A stretch of DNA of 64,000 nucleotides. It comes from Pantoea rwandensis (GTDB taxonomy: Bacteria > Pseudomonadota > Gammaproteobacteria > Enterobacterales > Enterobacteriaceae). Both the position numbers and the translations under genes were made by a program. Below the pieces are notes generated by a model. It saw only the letters and a list, made by a program, of their open reading frames with translations. It did no database searches and was not told where the DNA came from. This document shows positions 26,991 to 35,985 of this stretch, piece by piece; position 1 is the first letter of the stretch, and the number at the start of each line of letters is the position of its first letter. Location: positions 81,066-145,065 of the forward strand of contig NZ_MLFR01000012.1 in assembly GCF_002095475.1 (NCBI RefSeq), in the 5' to 3' direction.

Positions 26991-28529
26991 TCATGCCACC
27001 AGAGACTCGCCTGAAGCGGCCATAATGCGTTCTTTACTCACGCTGGAATCGAAGATGGCGTTAATGCGCCCTTTACTCATCACCACAATGCGATGTGCAA
27101 TGCTCAGGCACTCACCTACTTCGGAAGTGGTATAGACCACCGCCAGCCCCTTTTTGGCGTTCTCCGCCAGCAGACGAAATACTTCGGCTTTGGCGCCAAT
27201 ATCGATGCCGCGACTGGGTTCATCCAGCAGAATGACTTTGGGACGCGTGGCCAGCATTTTGCCGATCACCACTTTCTGCTGATTACCGCCTGAGAGTGAT
27301 CCAATCGCTGCCTCACCGCCGGCAGTTTTCACCGTGACGTTGCGGATACTGTCCGCCACCAGCTGTTTTTCGCGGCGCGGTGACAGCACCAGTCCACGGA
27401 CAAACTCGCTGATACTGGCGAGCGACAGGTTTTCGCCCACCGACATGGTTTGCACCAGGCCATCGCGCTGACGATCTTCAGGTACCAGCGCTAGCCCAAT
27501 TTGAATGCGTTGCTGTATCGTCAGGCCTGAGACGTCGGTGTCCTGCAACAGAATGTGCCCACTGCTCTGATGTATTCGCCCGGCAATGCACTCCAGCAAT
27601 TCCGTACGTCCGGCACCCATCAGCCCATAGATACAGACGATTTCTCCGGCTTTGACGCTCAGCGATAAATTGTCCACCAGCCGAATGCCGGTTTTACTTT
27701 TGAGGGTCAAATCCTGCACGGTAAGAGCCTGCTCACCAAAGGCATAGCCCTCCGGTGGCGAACCAAGATCAAAGTGGTCCCCCACCATGTTGCGCACGAT
27801 CCATTCGAGATCGATCTCATCACGCTTGGCGTAAGCGGTCATCACCCCATCACGCAGCACGACCGCCCGATCGGTGATCTCCAACGCTTCCTCCAGATGA
27901 TGCGAGATATAGACAATCGCCACGCCCTGGCTGGTAAGGTCACGAATCACCTGAAACAGCACCGAGACTTCTGCTGCACTCAGTGCCGAAGTGGGTTCAT
28001 CCATGATCAGGATTTGTGAGTTCACAGAGAGCGCGCGCGCAATCTCGACAATTTGCTGCTGGCCGAGACGTAGATTCTCGACTGGCGTTAACGGATCGAT
28101 CTCCTCTTCCAACGCCGTCATCAAGTGCGCGGTAATGCGCGCTTCCTCGGCATAATCCACGCCGCCTGTTTTCATGATTTCGCGCCCCATGAAAATGTTG
28201 TCGCGCACGTTCATGTTTGGCGCGAGGTTCAGTTCCTGGTGGATGATCGAAATGCCGCAATCACGCGCTTCGGTTGCTGAGCGAAAAACTTTCTCTTCGC
28301 CATTGTAAAGAATTTCCCCAGATGTTGGCGTAATCACGCCTGACAAGATTTTCATGAGTGTCGATTTTCCCGCGCCGTTTTCACCAAACAGCGTGGTGAC
28401 TTCGCCACGGCGGATCTCAAAGTTCACGCCCTTCAGCGCATGGGTTGAGCCATAGACTTTGCTGATGTGGCGCGCTTCCAAGATCACTTCGCCTTTTAAC
28501 AAGGCAGGATTAACGTTGAACGGTTTCAT
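26991..28529 (-). CDS. ABC ATPase with two nucleotide-binding domains, RbsA type (erythritol importer)
   Basis: Sugar-importer ATPase of 512 residues with two fused ATPase domains. The first is intact: Walker A GENGAGKST (about 46-54), signature LRLGQQQ (about 150) and Walker B ILIMDEPTSAL (about 170-180). In the second the Walker A position is altered (GLMGAGRTE), with signature LSGGNQQK and Walker B VILLDEPSRGID; this asymmetry is normal for RbsA-type proteins. ATG 28529 follows GGAGGTGAA and overlaps the DUF2291 stop by ATGA. Confidence 0.9.
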   Translation of the reverse strand: MKPFNVNPALLKGEVILEARHISKVYGSTHALKGVNFEIRRGEVTTLFGENGAGKSTLMKILSGVITPTSGEILYNGEEKVFRSATEARDCGISIIHQELNLAPNMNVRDNIFMGREIMKTGGVDYAEEARITAHLMTALEEEIDPLTPVENLRLGQQQIVEIARALSVNSQILIMDEPTSALSAAEVSVLFQVIRDLTSQGVAIVYISHHLEEALEITDRAVVLRDGVMTAYAKRDEIDLEWIVRNMVGDHFDLGSPPEGYAFGEQALTVQDLTLKSKTGIRLVDNLSLSVKAGEIVCIYGLMGAGRTELLECIAGRIHQSSGHILLQDTDVSGLTIQQRIQIGLALVPEDRQRDGLVQTMSVGENLSLASISEFVRGLVLSPRREKQLVADSIRNVTVKTAGGEAAIGSLSGGNQQKVVIGKMLATRPKVILLDEPSRGIDIGAKAEVFRLLAENAKKGLAVVYTTSEVGECLSIAHRIVVMSKGRINAIFDSSVSKERIMAASGESLVA

Positions 28530-29179
28530 TTCACCTCCAGACTGACGGGCGTCACCATCCAACTGGTGGGGGTCAACAGACGAAACACGCCAACCACTTG
28601 CACGGTTTTACCCGGCAGTGCATCACGATCCAGTTTGTCTAGGACGGCGGCTTTCATCGCGCGATTGATGGCCGAACCGGCATTTTGATACTCGATCTGG
28701 TTGGTAAAATCGCCGAATTGAATTTTGCCGCTAGCATCGCGTAGATCAGTGCCGGTAATGGCGGGCCCCGTTTGCAAGCGCACCTGATTGCCTTCAGGCA
28801 ATCCCGCTACTTTCAGCGGGAAGATGCCCATTTGTCCGGGCTGTACCACCGCTTCCAGTTTCACCGGAATCACCGGTAGCGGCGAACCCACACCATATTT
28901 CTGCACGGCTTCTTGCTGATTGGCCTTCAACGCCTCAGCCAGGGTTTTCGCATCCACCGCTCGGGCTTCCACATCCTGCTGGATACCGGGGAAGGTTTTC
29001 TGACCATAGCTATCTGGCGAGAAGCCCTGCTCTTGTGCATCTTGCGCCGAACCAATCTTCACCACCTTAGTGTCAAGGGCCATGGCAGCAATGACCGCCA
29101 CCACCACCACGCCTATGAGGGTGTAGCGACGGGTGCGTTTTCGGCTGAGCTGCTGTGCGAGCATTGAGACATCGGACAT
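28526..29179 (-). CDS. DUF2291 membrane-anchored accessory protein
   Basis: Protein of 217 residues with one N-terminal membrane helix (about 20-37) and a periplasmic domain, of the DUF2291 type. Such proteins accompany RbsABC-like polyol importers, including erythritol loci of alphaproteobacteria, but their role is not established; a transporter-assembly or substrate-capture role is inferred. No lipobox cysteine is visible after the helix. ATG 29179 has GAGAGG upstream. It is first in the operon and overlaps the ATPase start. Confidence 0.75.
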   Translation of the reverse strand: MSDVSMLAQQLSRKRTRRYTLIGVVVVAVIAAMALDTKVVKIGSAQDAQEQGFSPDSYGQKTFPGIQQDVEARAVDAKTLAEALKANQQEAVQKYGVGSPLPVIPVKLEAVVQPGQMGIFPLKVAGLPEGNQVRLQTGPAITGTDLRDASGKIQFGDFTNQIEYQNAGSAINRAMKAAVLDKLDRDALPGKTVQVVGVFRLLTPTSWMVTPVSLEVK

Positions 29180-29590
29180 AACGTGACCTCTCACTGTTAT
29201 CTGCTGCGATAATCGCCGCGATAAATGTTATAAATGTGATAACTTGTGTGATGAGAATTGTTCCGATGTGACTAAATTGTCAACAGCCCAAGAGCAATTT
29301 TTTCAGGAGAGAGATCTGGATCGCTAAATTAGGCCCCTGAATTCGCAATCGCTCCGTAGGCCTTACCAAATCAGCCTTTCATGTGTGATATCACATTTCC
29401 CCCCTCCCACTTTAGCTTCTATTTTCGTGATCAATCTCGCTAACTGAAGTGAAATTTATTCGTTTTATCGAAAAATAATACACTCGATATGTTATCTCAG
29501 TGAGAAGTGGTGTAAGACATTATTTAGCAAATTCATCACAGGGAATTAACACGGCGTGGTGACTCAATTCTTCTTTCCTCGGAGGTGTAC
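29180..29590. promoter_or_regulatory. Divergent control region of the erythritol locus
   Basis: About 410 bases between the transporter operon and eryA, with no gene. It holds a perfect 12-bp palindrome TGTGATATCACA (29384-29395), an inverted repeat GTTAT-N7-ATAAC near 29229-29245, and an imperfect AT-rich repeat around 29450-29484. Any of these could be operators for the EryD-like or DeoR-like regulators. I could not fix the promoters. Confidence 0.5.
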
Positions 29591-31141
29591 GTGAGTAATG
29601 GCGATATCATTCTGGGTCTGGATTCCGGCACTTCAGTGGTTAAAGCAGTGGCGTTTGATCTGGAAGGGTCACAGCTAGCGTGCGCCTCGGTGCGTAACCG
29701 CTATTACCGCAGTGAAGGTGGCGCAGCACAGCAATCCATGAGCCAAACCTGGCAGGATGCCGTCGATGCGATCCGCAAACTGGGCGATCGCGTAGAAAAT
29801 CTTGCAGCGCGCGTGGTGGCTGTGGCTGTGACCGCACAAGGTGATGGCACTTGGCTGGTGGGTGCGAACAATCAACCGGTGGATGATGCCTGGATTTGGC
29901 TGGATGCGCGCGCCGCACACACCGTTGAAACGCTCAATCAACATCCCCTTGCCGCCGAACGCTTTAAGGCAACCGGTACCGGCCTGAATACCTGCCAGCA
30001 AGGATCGCAGCTGGCACACATGGATCAACATTACCCAGAGCTGCTGGCCAAAAGCGAAGTCGCTTTGCACTGCAAAGACTGGCTTTACCTCAATCTCACT
30101 GGCGTGCGGGCAACCGACCCCTCCGAAGCCAGCTTCACCTTTGGCAACTTCCGCACCCAACGTTATGACGACACCGTGATTGCCGCGCTAGGGCTGGAGC
30201 ATCGCCGCCATCTGTTACCTGAGATCATCGACGGCACACAGACCACCCACCCGCTCACCGCCGAAGCCGCCAAAATGACCGGGTTGCGGGCAGGCACGCC
30301 GATTTCGCTGGGTTACGTGGATATGGCGATGACCGCACTCGGTGCGGGGGTACACACGGGTGAAGCCAATACCGCCTGCTCAATTGTGGGTTCAACCGGT
30401 GTGCATCTGCGCAGCGTCACCATTGATGACGTCTGGCTTAATCCGGCGCAAACCGGTTATGTCATTCCGCTGCCTTGGCCGGGCTACGTCACACAAGTAC
30501 AAACCAATATGGCATCGACCCTGAATCTGGACTGGCTACTCAATGTTGCCAGTGAACTGCTAAGCAACTTTGGTTGTGAAGTCGATCATGCTCGTCTGGT
30601 TTCACATATCGACCAATGGCTCAACAAGGCTGAACCCGGCAGTTTACTGTTCCATCCTTACATCTCAATCGCTGGAGAGCGCGGCCCATTCGTGAACGCC
30701 GATGCGCGCGCCAGCTTCACCGGACTGAACTATCAGCACAATTTTGCTGATCTGGTACGCGGCGTGATTGAAGGCATTGGGATGGCTGCACGCGACTGTT
30801 ATCAGGCTATGGGGAGTACGTTGCCAGGGGAAATTCGCCTTACCGGCGGTGCGGTACGTTCTCAGCCACTGCGCCAGATCCTCTCCTCTTGTATTGGTGC
30901 GCCAGTGCGCATTAGTCAACGCGACGAAGCGGGCGCTGCAGGTGCCGCCATGATGGCTGCAGTTGCCATTGGTGCTTATCCCTCCATGGCGCAGTGCGTC
31001 GAAAGTTGGGTGCGACCACTGCTGGATGCACCGGAGCCGCCTTCTGCGGAGCTGTCGCAACGCTATAACCAACTGTTCCCCCATTATCAGCAGATCCGCA
31101 GCGATCTGCCTGCCGCCTGGCATGCGCTGAACAAGTTTTAA
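29591..31141 (+). CDS. eryA: Erythritol kinase-like FGGY kinase EryA
   Basis: FGGY carbohydrate kinase of 516 residues, expected to phosphorylate erythritol to D-erythritol 1-phosphate. The N-terminal phosphate-binding loop reads GLDSGTS (about residues 9-15) with TAQGDGTWL in the active-site region (about 82-90); the C-terminal domain has the FGGY-type RLTGGAVRS (about 417-425). GTG 29591 is used because GGAGG lies five bases before it; a GTG at 29585 would overlap that site. First gene of eryABCD, 10 bases before eryB. The neighbours eryB, eryC and eryD decide between erythritol and other FGGY substrates. Confidence 0.85.
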   Translation: MSNGDIILGLDSGTSVVKAVAFDLEGSQLACASVRNRYYRSEGGAAQQSMSQTWQDAVDAIRKLGDRVENLAARVVAVAVTAQGDGTWLVGANNQPVDDAWIWLDARAAHTVETLNQHPLAAERFKATGTGLNTCQQGSQLAHMDQHYPELLAKSEVALHCKDWLYLNLTGVRATDPSEASFTFGNFRTQRYDDTVIAALGLEHRRHLLPEIIDGTQTTHPLTAEAAKMTGLRAGTPISLGYVDMAMTALGAGVHTGEANTACSIVGSTGVHLRSVTIDDVWLNPAQTGYVIPLPWPGYVTQVQTNMASTLNLDWLLNVASELLSNFGCEVDHARLVSHIDQWLNKAEPGSLLFHPYISIAGERGPFVNADARASFTGLNYQHNFADLVRGVIEGIGMAARDCYQAMGSTLPGEIRLTGGAVRSQPLRQILSSCIGAPVRISQRDEAGAAGAAMMAAVAIGAYPSMAQCVESWVRPLLDAPEPPSAELSQRYNQLFPHYQQIRSDLPAAWHALNKF

Positions 31142-31151
31142 GGAGTTAATC

Positions 31152-32678
31152 ATGAGTGAAAACACGCTGGATCTGTTTGTGATAGGTGGCGGCATTAATG
31201 GTGCGGGCATTGCACGTGATGCAGCAGGTCGCGGTCTGTCTGTGATGATGTGTGAAAAAGACGATCTCGCCCAAGGCACCTCATCGCGCTCAGGCAAGCT
31301 GGTGCACGGCGGGCTGCGTTATCTGGAATATTATGAGTTTCGCCTGGTGCGCGAAGCATTGATTGAACGCGAAGTTCTCCTCAATGCTGCGCCTCATATT
31401 ATCTGGCCGATGCGTTTCGTCTTGCCGCACAGCCCAACCGATCGCCCTGCCTGGCTGGTACGTTTGGGGCTGTTTCTGTATGACCATCTCGGTGGGCGCA
31501 AGAAATTACCAGGTACACGTTCGTTAGATCTGATGCGCGATCCTGAAGGTGCGCCGATCATCGATAGCTACACCAAAGGTTTCGAATACTCTGACTGCTG
31601 GGTCGATGATGCAAGGCTGGTGGCCCTTAACGCACTGGATGCCGCCGAGCGCGGTGCCACGATTTTACCCCGTACGCGCTGTGTGTCCGCTAAGCGCCTC
31701 AGTGGCAAATGGGAAGTGACAATACAAGATGAAGTCAGCGGCTCGCAGAAAACGGTGTTTGCCAAAGTACTGGTTAACGCCGCGGGGCCGTGGGTGCTTG
31801 ATATCGTCAATCAGGTAACACAAACGAAGAGCAGCCGCAGCGTGCGTCTGGTGAAAGGTTCACACATTATCGTGCCGAAGTTCTGGGAAGGTCAGCAGGC
31901 GTATCTGGTGCAGAACACCGATAAGCGCGTGATTTTCATTAACCCTTATGAAGGCGACAAGGCGCTGATCGGCACCACCGATATCCCATGGCAAGGCAAA
32001 GCCGAGGCAGTGACCGCCGATGACAGCGAGCAGCAGTACCTGATTGATGTGGTCAATCGCTATTTCAAAGTTAAGCTGCGCCCCAGCGATGTGATCACCC
32101 GCTTTTCGGGTGTCCGCCCGCTGTTTGACGATGGTAAGGGGAATCCTTCAGCGGTCACGCGCGATTACGTGTTTGACCTTGATGATCAGCAGCAGGCGCC
32201 GCTTTTACATGTGTTCGGCGGTAAAATTACTACCTTCCGTAAGCTGGCAGAGCACGCCCTACAAAAACTCGCCCCCTTTTTCCCCACGATGGGCGCAGAC
32301 TGGACAAGGGATGCCACCTTGCCCGGCGGGGATATGGCTCATGGCGATTTTGAATCTTTCCTTGAACAGGTGAAAACGCGCTGGCCATGGTTGCCCGCGC
32401 CTTTGCGTAAACACTATGCGCGCCTCTACGGCACGCGGATTGATAAAGTGCTGGGCCATGCCACTAGCCTCAGCGAACTGGGTCAGCATTTTGGCGCGCA
32501 GCTTTATGAAGCCGAAGTTCGCTATCTGGTGGAGAACGAGTGGGCACAACAGCCTGAAGATGTCCTGTGGCGCCGTACCAAGCATCGGCTGCATCTCTCA
32601 GAAGAACAGCAGCAAGCGTTTAACCAGTGGTTCGTCTCGACGTTTACCGCCACGGTTCCGCTGCGGAAGGAGGCCTAA
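31152..32678 (+). CDS. eryB: Erythritol-phosphate dehydrogenase EryB (GlpD-like)
   Basis: FAD-dependent dehydrogenase of 508 residues in the glycerol-3-phosphate dehydrogenase family, expected to oxidise D-erythritol 1-phosphate to D-erythrulose 1-phosphate and pass electrons to the quinone pool at the inner membrane. The FAD motif GGGINGAGIARDAAGRG lies at about residues 12-28; GTSSRSGKLVHGGLRYLEY (about 43-61) and IGTTDIPWQG (about 275-284) are GlpD-family landmarks. AAGGAG precedes the ATG. GlpD itself is its nearest functional relative; the placement between eryA and eryC supports EryB. Confidence 0.87.
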   Translation: MSENTLDLFVIGGGINGAGIARDAAGRGLSVMMCEKDDLAQGTSSRSGKLVHGGLRYLEYYEFRLVREALIEREVLLNAAPHIIWPMRFVLPHSPTDRPAWLVRLGLFLYDHLGGRKKLPGTRSLDLMRDPEGAPIIDSYTKGFEYSDCWVDDARLVALNALDAAERGATILPRTRCVSAKRLSGKWEVTIQDEVSGSQKTVFAKVLVNAAGPWVLDIVNQVTQTKSSRSVRLVKGSHIIVPKFWEGQQAYLVQNTDKRVIFINPYEGDKALIGTTDIPWQGKAEAVTADDSEQQYLIDVVNRYFKVKLRPSDVITRFSGVRPLFDDGKGNPSAVTRDYVFDLDDQQQAPLLHVFGGKITTFRKLAEHALQKLAPFFPTMGADWTRDATLPGGDMAHGDFESFLEQVKTRWPWLPAPLRKHYARLYGTRIDKVLGHATSLSELGQHFGAQLYEAEVRYLVENEWAQQPEDVLWRRTKHRLHLSEEQQQAFNQWFVSTFTATVPLRKEA

Positions 32679-32681
32679 CGT

Positions 32682-33620
32682 ATGCCGTTAACGCTCTCAC
32701 TCAATACCAATCCGCTGGTGAATCGTTTTGCTGAACCGCAGGACTTGATTTACACCGTGGCGCAGCAGATCCGCATTCGTGACCTGCAACTCACCCACGA
32801 GTTTATTAATCCCGGTTGGCCTGCCGCAACCATCAAGCGCATGACACGCCTTATGCAGCGAGCGCTGCGTGAGACGGGTGTGCGCGTGACATCGGGCATG
32901 ACTGGACCTTATGGTCGCCTCAATCATTTTGGCCACCCTGACGTCGAGGTGCGCCGCTACTATGTTGACTGGTTTAAGACCTTTGCTGATATCACTGCCG
33001 AGTTGGGCGGTGATGCAGTGGGTTCGCAGTTCGCTATCTTCACTCAGCAGGATTTCAATGATGTTAACCGGCGTGAAGCGCTGATGGATATCGCTATCGA
33101 TTGCTGGGCCGAGGTAGCAGAACATGCAAAGGCCGCAGGATTGAAATATCTGTTTTGGGAACCGATGAGCATTGGGCGCGAGTTCGGTGAAACCATTCCC
33201 GCGTGTCTCGCGTTGCAGCAGCGCTTGAGCAGCGAGTCGTTCGCTTTGCCGATGTGGATGATGGCGGATATCGATCATGGTGATGTCACTTCAGCCGATC
33301 CGCGTGATTATGACCCCTATGCATGGGCCGAAGCGGTGCCCCGCTTTTCGCCGATTATTCATATCAAACAGAGCATGATGGATAAAGGCGGTCACAGACC
33401 TTTTACATTGCAGTACAATGCGGGCGGCCGTATCCAACCGCAGCCTTTGCTTGAGGCGCTGGCGCGGGGTGGCGCACAAGATAATGAGATTTGCCTTGAG
33501 TTAAGTTTCAAGGAGCGTGAACCCACCGACCGACAAGTGGTGGCAGATATCGCGGAAAGCGTGGCTTTTTGGGCGGCGCACATTGATACGGGCGTGCAGG
33601 ATTTGCACCTGGCTTCTTAA
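32682..33620 (+). CDS. eryC: EryC-like D-erythrulose 1-phosphate 3-epimerase
   Basis: TIM-barrel sugar-phosphate epimerase of 312 residues, matching the EryC group that epimerises D-erythrulose 1-phosphate to L-erythrulose 1-phosphate. Likely active-site elements are LTHEFINP (about 38-45), GPYGRLNHFGH (about 80-90), LFWEPMSIGRE (about 165-175), ADIDHGDVT (about 199-207) and ELSFKEREP (about 272-280). It starts three bases after the eryB stop, with AGGAGG inside the end of eryB. The TIM and RpiB-like isomerases EryH and EryI that complete the Brucella pathway are not in the window. Confidence 0.83.
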   Translation: MPLTLSLNTNPLVNRFAEPQDLIYTVAQQIRIRDLQLTHEFINPGWPAATIKRMTRLMQRALRETGVRVTSGMTGPYGRLNHFGHPDVEVRRYYVDWFKTFADITAELGGDAVGSQFAIFTQQDFNDVNRREALMDIAIDCWAEVAEHAKAAGLKYLFWEPMSIGREFGETIPACLALQQRLSSESFALPMWMMADIDHGDVTSADPRDYDPYAWAEAVPRFSPIIHIKQSMMDKGGHRPFTLQYNAGGRIQPQPLLEALARGGAQDNEICLELSFKEREPTDRQVVADIAESVAFWAAHIDTGVQDLHLAS

Positions 33621-33644
33621 GGCCAACTTCATCAGGAAATAAAC

Positions 33645-34601
33645 ATGAAACCGGCTCCAACATCCGCTGAACGCGATGATTCTCTGGCCTTGCGTGCCGC
33701 CTGGCTACATTACGTCGGCGGTCTAACACAAGCTGAAGTGGCTAAACGCCTCGGATTGCCTTCGGTCAAAACGCATCGCATGATTGCGCGCATGGTCGCG
33801 GAAGGCGCGGTAAAAGTGTCGATTGATGGCGATATCGTGGCTTGTGTTGCACTGGAAGATCAGCTTCGGGATAAGTACGGTCTAAACTTTTGCCACGTTG
33901 CGCCGGATCTTGGTGAAGAGGGCTTGCCCGTGCGTGCTTTAGGCATGGCTGGTGCCGATTACTTGCGAAATCTGCTTAGCACGCAACCGTCAATTACTCT
34001 GGGGTTAGGCCATGGCCGCACCCTGTCCGCCGCCATTCATCAACTCCCACGCATAGAAGCCCCCCATATGCGTTTCGTTTCATTGCTCGGTTGTTTAACC
34101 CGCAACTACGCGCTGAATCCTCACGACGTCATGCACCGTATCGCTGAAAAAACCGGCGCGCAGGCTTATATGATGCCGGTTCCCTTTTTTGCCAATACGC
34201 AGGAAGACCGTGGAGTGCTGCTCAAACAACGCGGGGTAAGCGAAGTGTTTGAGATGGCCGCACAAAGTGAAGTTAAATTAGTCGGCATCGGCACCGTGGA
34301 GCCCGCCGCGCAGCTGGTTGAGGCGGGTATGATTGACGAAACAGAGATCAACGATATTTCTCGCTCTGGCGCCGTGGGCGAATTGTTGGGGCACTTCTTT
34401 GATACGCATGGACAGATGATTCATACCAGTTTGACTGCCCGTACGCTGTCAGTTGAATTGGATCTCGCTCATCGGGCAGAAATTGTGGCGCTGGCAGGTG
34501 GCGTAACGAAAGTGGAGGCCATCCGCGCGGTGCTGGCCAGTGGATTGGTGACCGGTTTAATTACCGATGAATTAACGGCGCAGGCGTTAATCGGGGGCTA
34601 G
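33645..34601 (+). CDS. eryD: SorC/DeoR-type regulator EryD
   Basis: SorC-family regulator of 318 residues with an N-terminal HTH (about residues 25-50, GLTQAEVAKRLGLPSVKTHR) and a large sugar-binding domain of NagB/RpiA type (GLGHGRTLSAA near 125, ALAGGVTKVEAI near 285). EryD represses the ery operon in Brucella in the absence of erythritol; the same is inferred here. It is the last gene of eryABCD, and its 3' end overlaps the convergent GNAT gene by 15 bases. Confidence 0.83.
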   Translation: MKPAPTSAERDDSLALRAAWLHYVGGLTQAEVAKRLGLPSVKTHRMIARMVAEGAVKVSIDGDIVACVALEDQLRDKYGLNFCHVAPDLGEEGLPVRALGMAGADYLRNLLSTQPSITLGLGHGRTLSAAIHQLPRIEAPHMRFVSLLGCLTRNYALNPHDVMHRIAEKTGAQAYMMPVPFFANTQEDRGVLLKQRGVSEVFEMAAQSEVKLVGIGTVEPAAQLVEAGMIDETEINDISRSGAVGELLGHFFDTHGQMIHTSLTARTLSVELDLAHRAEIVALAGGVTKVEAIRAVLASGLVTGLITDELTAQALIGG

Positions 34602-35138
34602 TTCAGCGTGAAACTCATCCGCTAGCAAACCCAATAGCCAATCGTCACGCCACTCACCGCCAAGGAAAAAACTTTTCCGCAGTGTGCCCTCTTGCTGGAA
34701 CCCGACTTTCAGCAGTGTCTTACGTGAGGCCTCATTACCAGCCGTCACGGTGGCAACCAACTTGCGATAGCCTAATTCACGTAGTGCAAACTGGCTGATA
34801 TCGCGTAATGATTCCGCGCCAAACCCCTGACCTTGCGCTGATTTTGCCAACATAAATCCGACTTCAGCAATCCCCTCGCCCCGGTCGATAAATCCCGTCA
34901 ATCCCAGCGGCGTGGTGTTGTTCTTTTCCATGATCACCAGGCACAGCCAGTGGGTGCTGCCTATGCGCCACTCAGGTAATCTCACCTCGAACTTTTCGCG
35001 GCGAATGGTCGTTTCAGGCAGGCGATCGGCCACAAATTGCATTACCTGTTCGTCGTGTTGCAGCGCAAGGTAGAACGGCCAATCTTCAGCGTTGATTTGA
35101 CGATAGCGCAGTCGGTGGGAGTGAATATCGAAAAACAT
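34587..35138 (-). CDS. GNAT-family N-acetyltransferase, RimJ/RimL type
   Basis: Acetyltransferase of 183 residues in the GNAT superfamily, RimJ/RimL-like subgroup, using acetyl-CoA. The CoA-binding region reads EVGFMLAKSAQGQGFGAE (about 90-107), including the Q/R-x-x-G-x-G/A loop, followed by the typical ASRKTLLKVGFQQEG (about 136-150). ATG 35138 has AAGGAA at good spacing; an upstream in-frame start is unsupported. The acceptor is unknown. It overlaps the end of eryD tail to tail. Confidence 0.8.
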   Translation of the reverse strand: MFFDIHSHRLRYRQINAEDWPFYLALQHDEQVMQFVADRLPETTIRREKFEVRLPEWRIGSTHWLCLVIMEKNNTTPLGLTGFIDRGEGIAEVGFMLAKSAQGQGFGAESLRDISQFALRELGYRKLVATVTAGNEASRKTLLKVGFQQEGTLRKSFFLGGEWRDDWLLGLLADEFHAELAPD

Positions 35139-35202
35139 GCTATTCCTTCGGCAAATTGGGTAACGTCTTAATTTAACGGCAGGAACAATCAATAACGAAC
35201 GT

Positions 35203-35943
35203 CTACACCAGGCTTAATATTGTCCCCTGCAGGATAAACGCTTTTTGAAACCCCTCATCCAATTCTGCGTCGGTGACCACCTGCTTAAAAGGGTGTGAAG
35301 GTGCCAGCGAGTAGGGATGAATCTGCCCAAACTTTGACGAGTCGGTCAATGCAATGGTATGCGTTTGCTTTTCCATGATCGCATTGACGACATCGCAGCG
35401 CAGCATATCTCGGCCGGTAAATCCGGTGACTGCATCCCAGCCGTCGATACCAATAAAGGCTTTGTGGAAATTAAGATTTTGAATACACAGTCGTGTTAAA
35501 GGACCGACTACTGACTCGCTGCTTCTCTGAAACAGGCCACCGAGGATAATCACATCCCCACCCTTTTCCCGCAGTAAACCGGCAATATAGTGGCTGACGG
35601 TAATGATCGTGATATCGTCACGGGCACTTAGCTCGCGTGCTAGCAACGCATTCGTGCTGCCCCCTTCGATAAACACCGTTTCACCTGTATTCACCAGAGA
35701 TGCCGCATATTCTGCCAGACGTTTTTTCACAGCAAAACGCGTCTGCATTCGTGCACCCACATCATCACTTTCTGGCGTTACGGCCGAACCGTGCACGCGA
35801 CGCAGAAAGCCGCCCTTTTCCAACACATTGAGATCCTGGCGCACGGTGACTTCTGAAACACCGGTAGTAAGCGCCAGTTCGTTGACGCTTACACTGCCGC
35901 GTTCGCTAACCAGTTGGATAATCTGCTGATGACGTGCGTTCAT
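35203..35943 (-). CDS. yciT: DeoR-family regulator YciT
   Basis: DeoR-type regulator of 246 residues closely resembling E. coli YciT. The HTH (about 17-42, [21 protein letters not shown]) is followed by the sensor domain with [26 protein letters not shown] and [20 protein letters not shown]. YciT has been linked to osmotic-stress responses in E. coli. Because it is a core-type orthologue lying beside the ery locus, I do not count it as part of that locus. It is followed downstream by the GNAT gene on the same strand, 64 bases away. Confidence 0.87.
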   Translation of the reverse strand: MNARHQQIIQLVSERGSVSVNELALTTGVSEVTVRQDLNVLEKGGFLRRVHGSAVTPESDDVGARMQTRFAVKKRLAEYAASLVNTGETVFIEGGSTNALLARELSARDDITIITVSHYIAGLLREKGGDVIILGGLFQRSSESVVGPLTRLCIQNLNFHKAFIGIDGWDAVTGFTGRDMLRCDVVNAIMEKQTHTIALTDSSKFGQIHPYSLAPSHPFKQVVTDAELDEGFQKAFILQGTILSLV

Positions 35944-35985
35944 AACACCTGCTGTCCTTAAATTTTCACCAAGCTTACCAGAAAT

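Noticed and set aside
29384..29395. CRP site in the ery control region
   Set aside because: The half-sites TGTGA and TCACA are separated by 2 bases, not the 6 that CRP needs.
35203..35943. DeoR-type gene as the erythritol-locus regulator
   Set aside because: It matches core YciT closely, lies beyond the convergent GNAT gene, and the locus already has EryD and its own DeoR protein.
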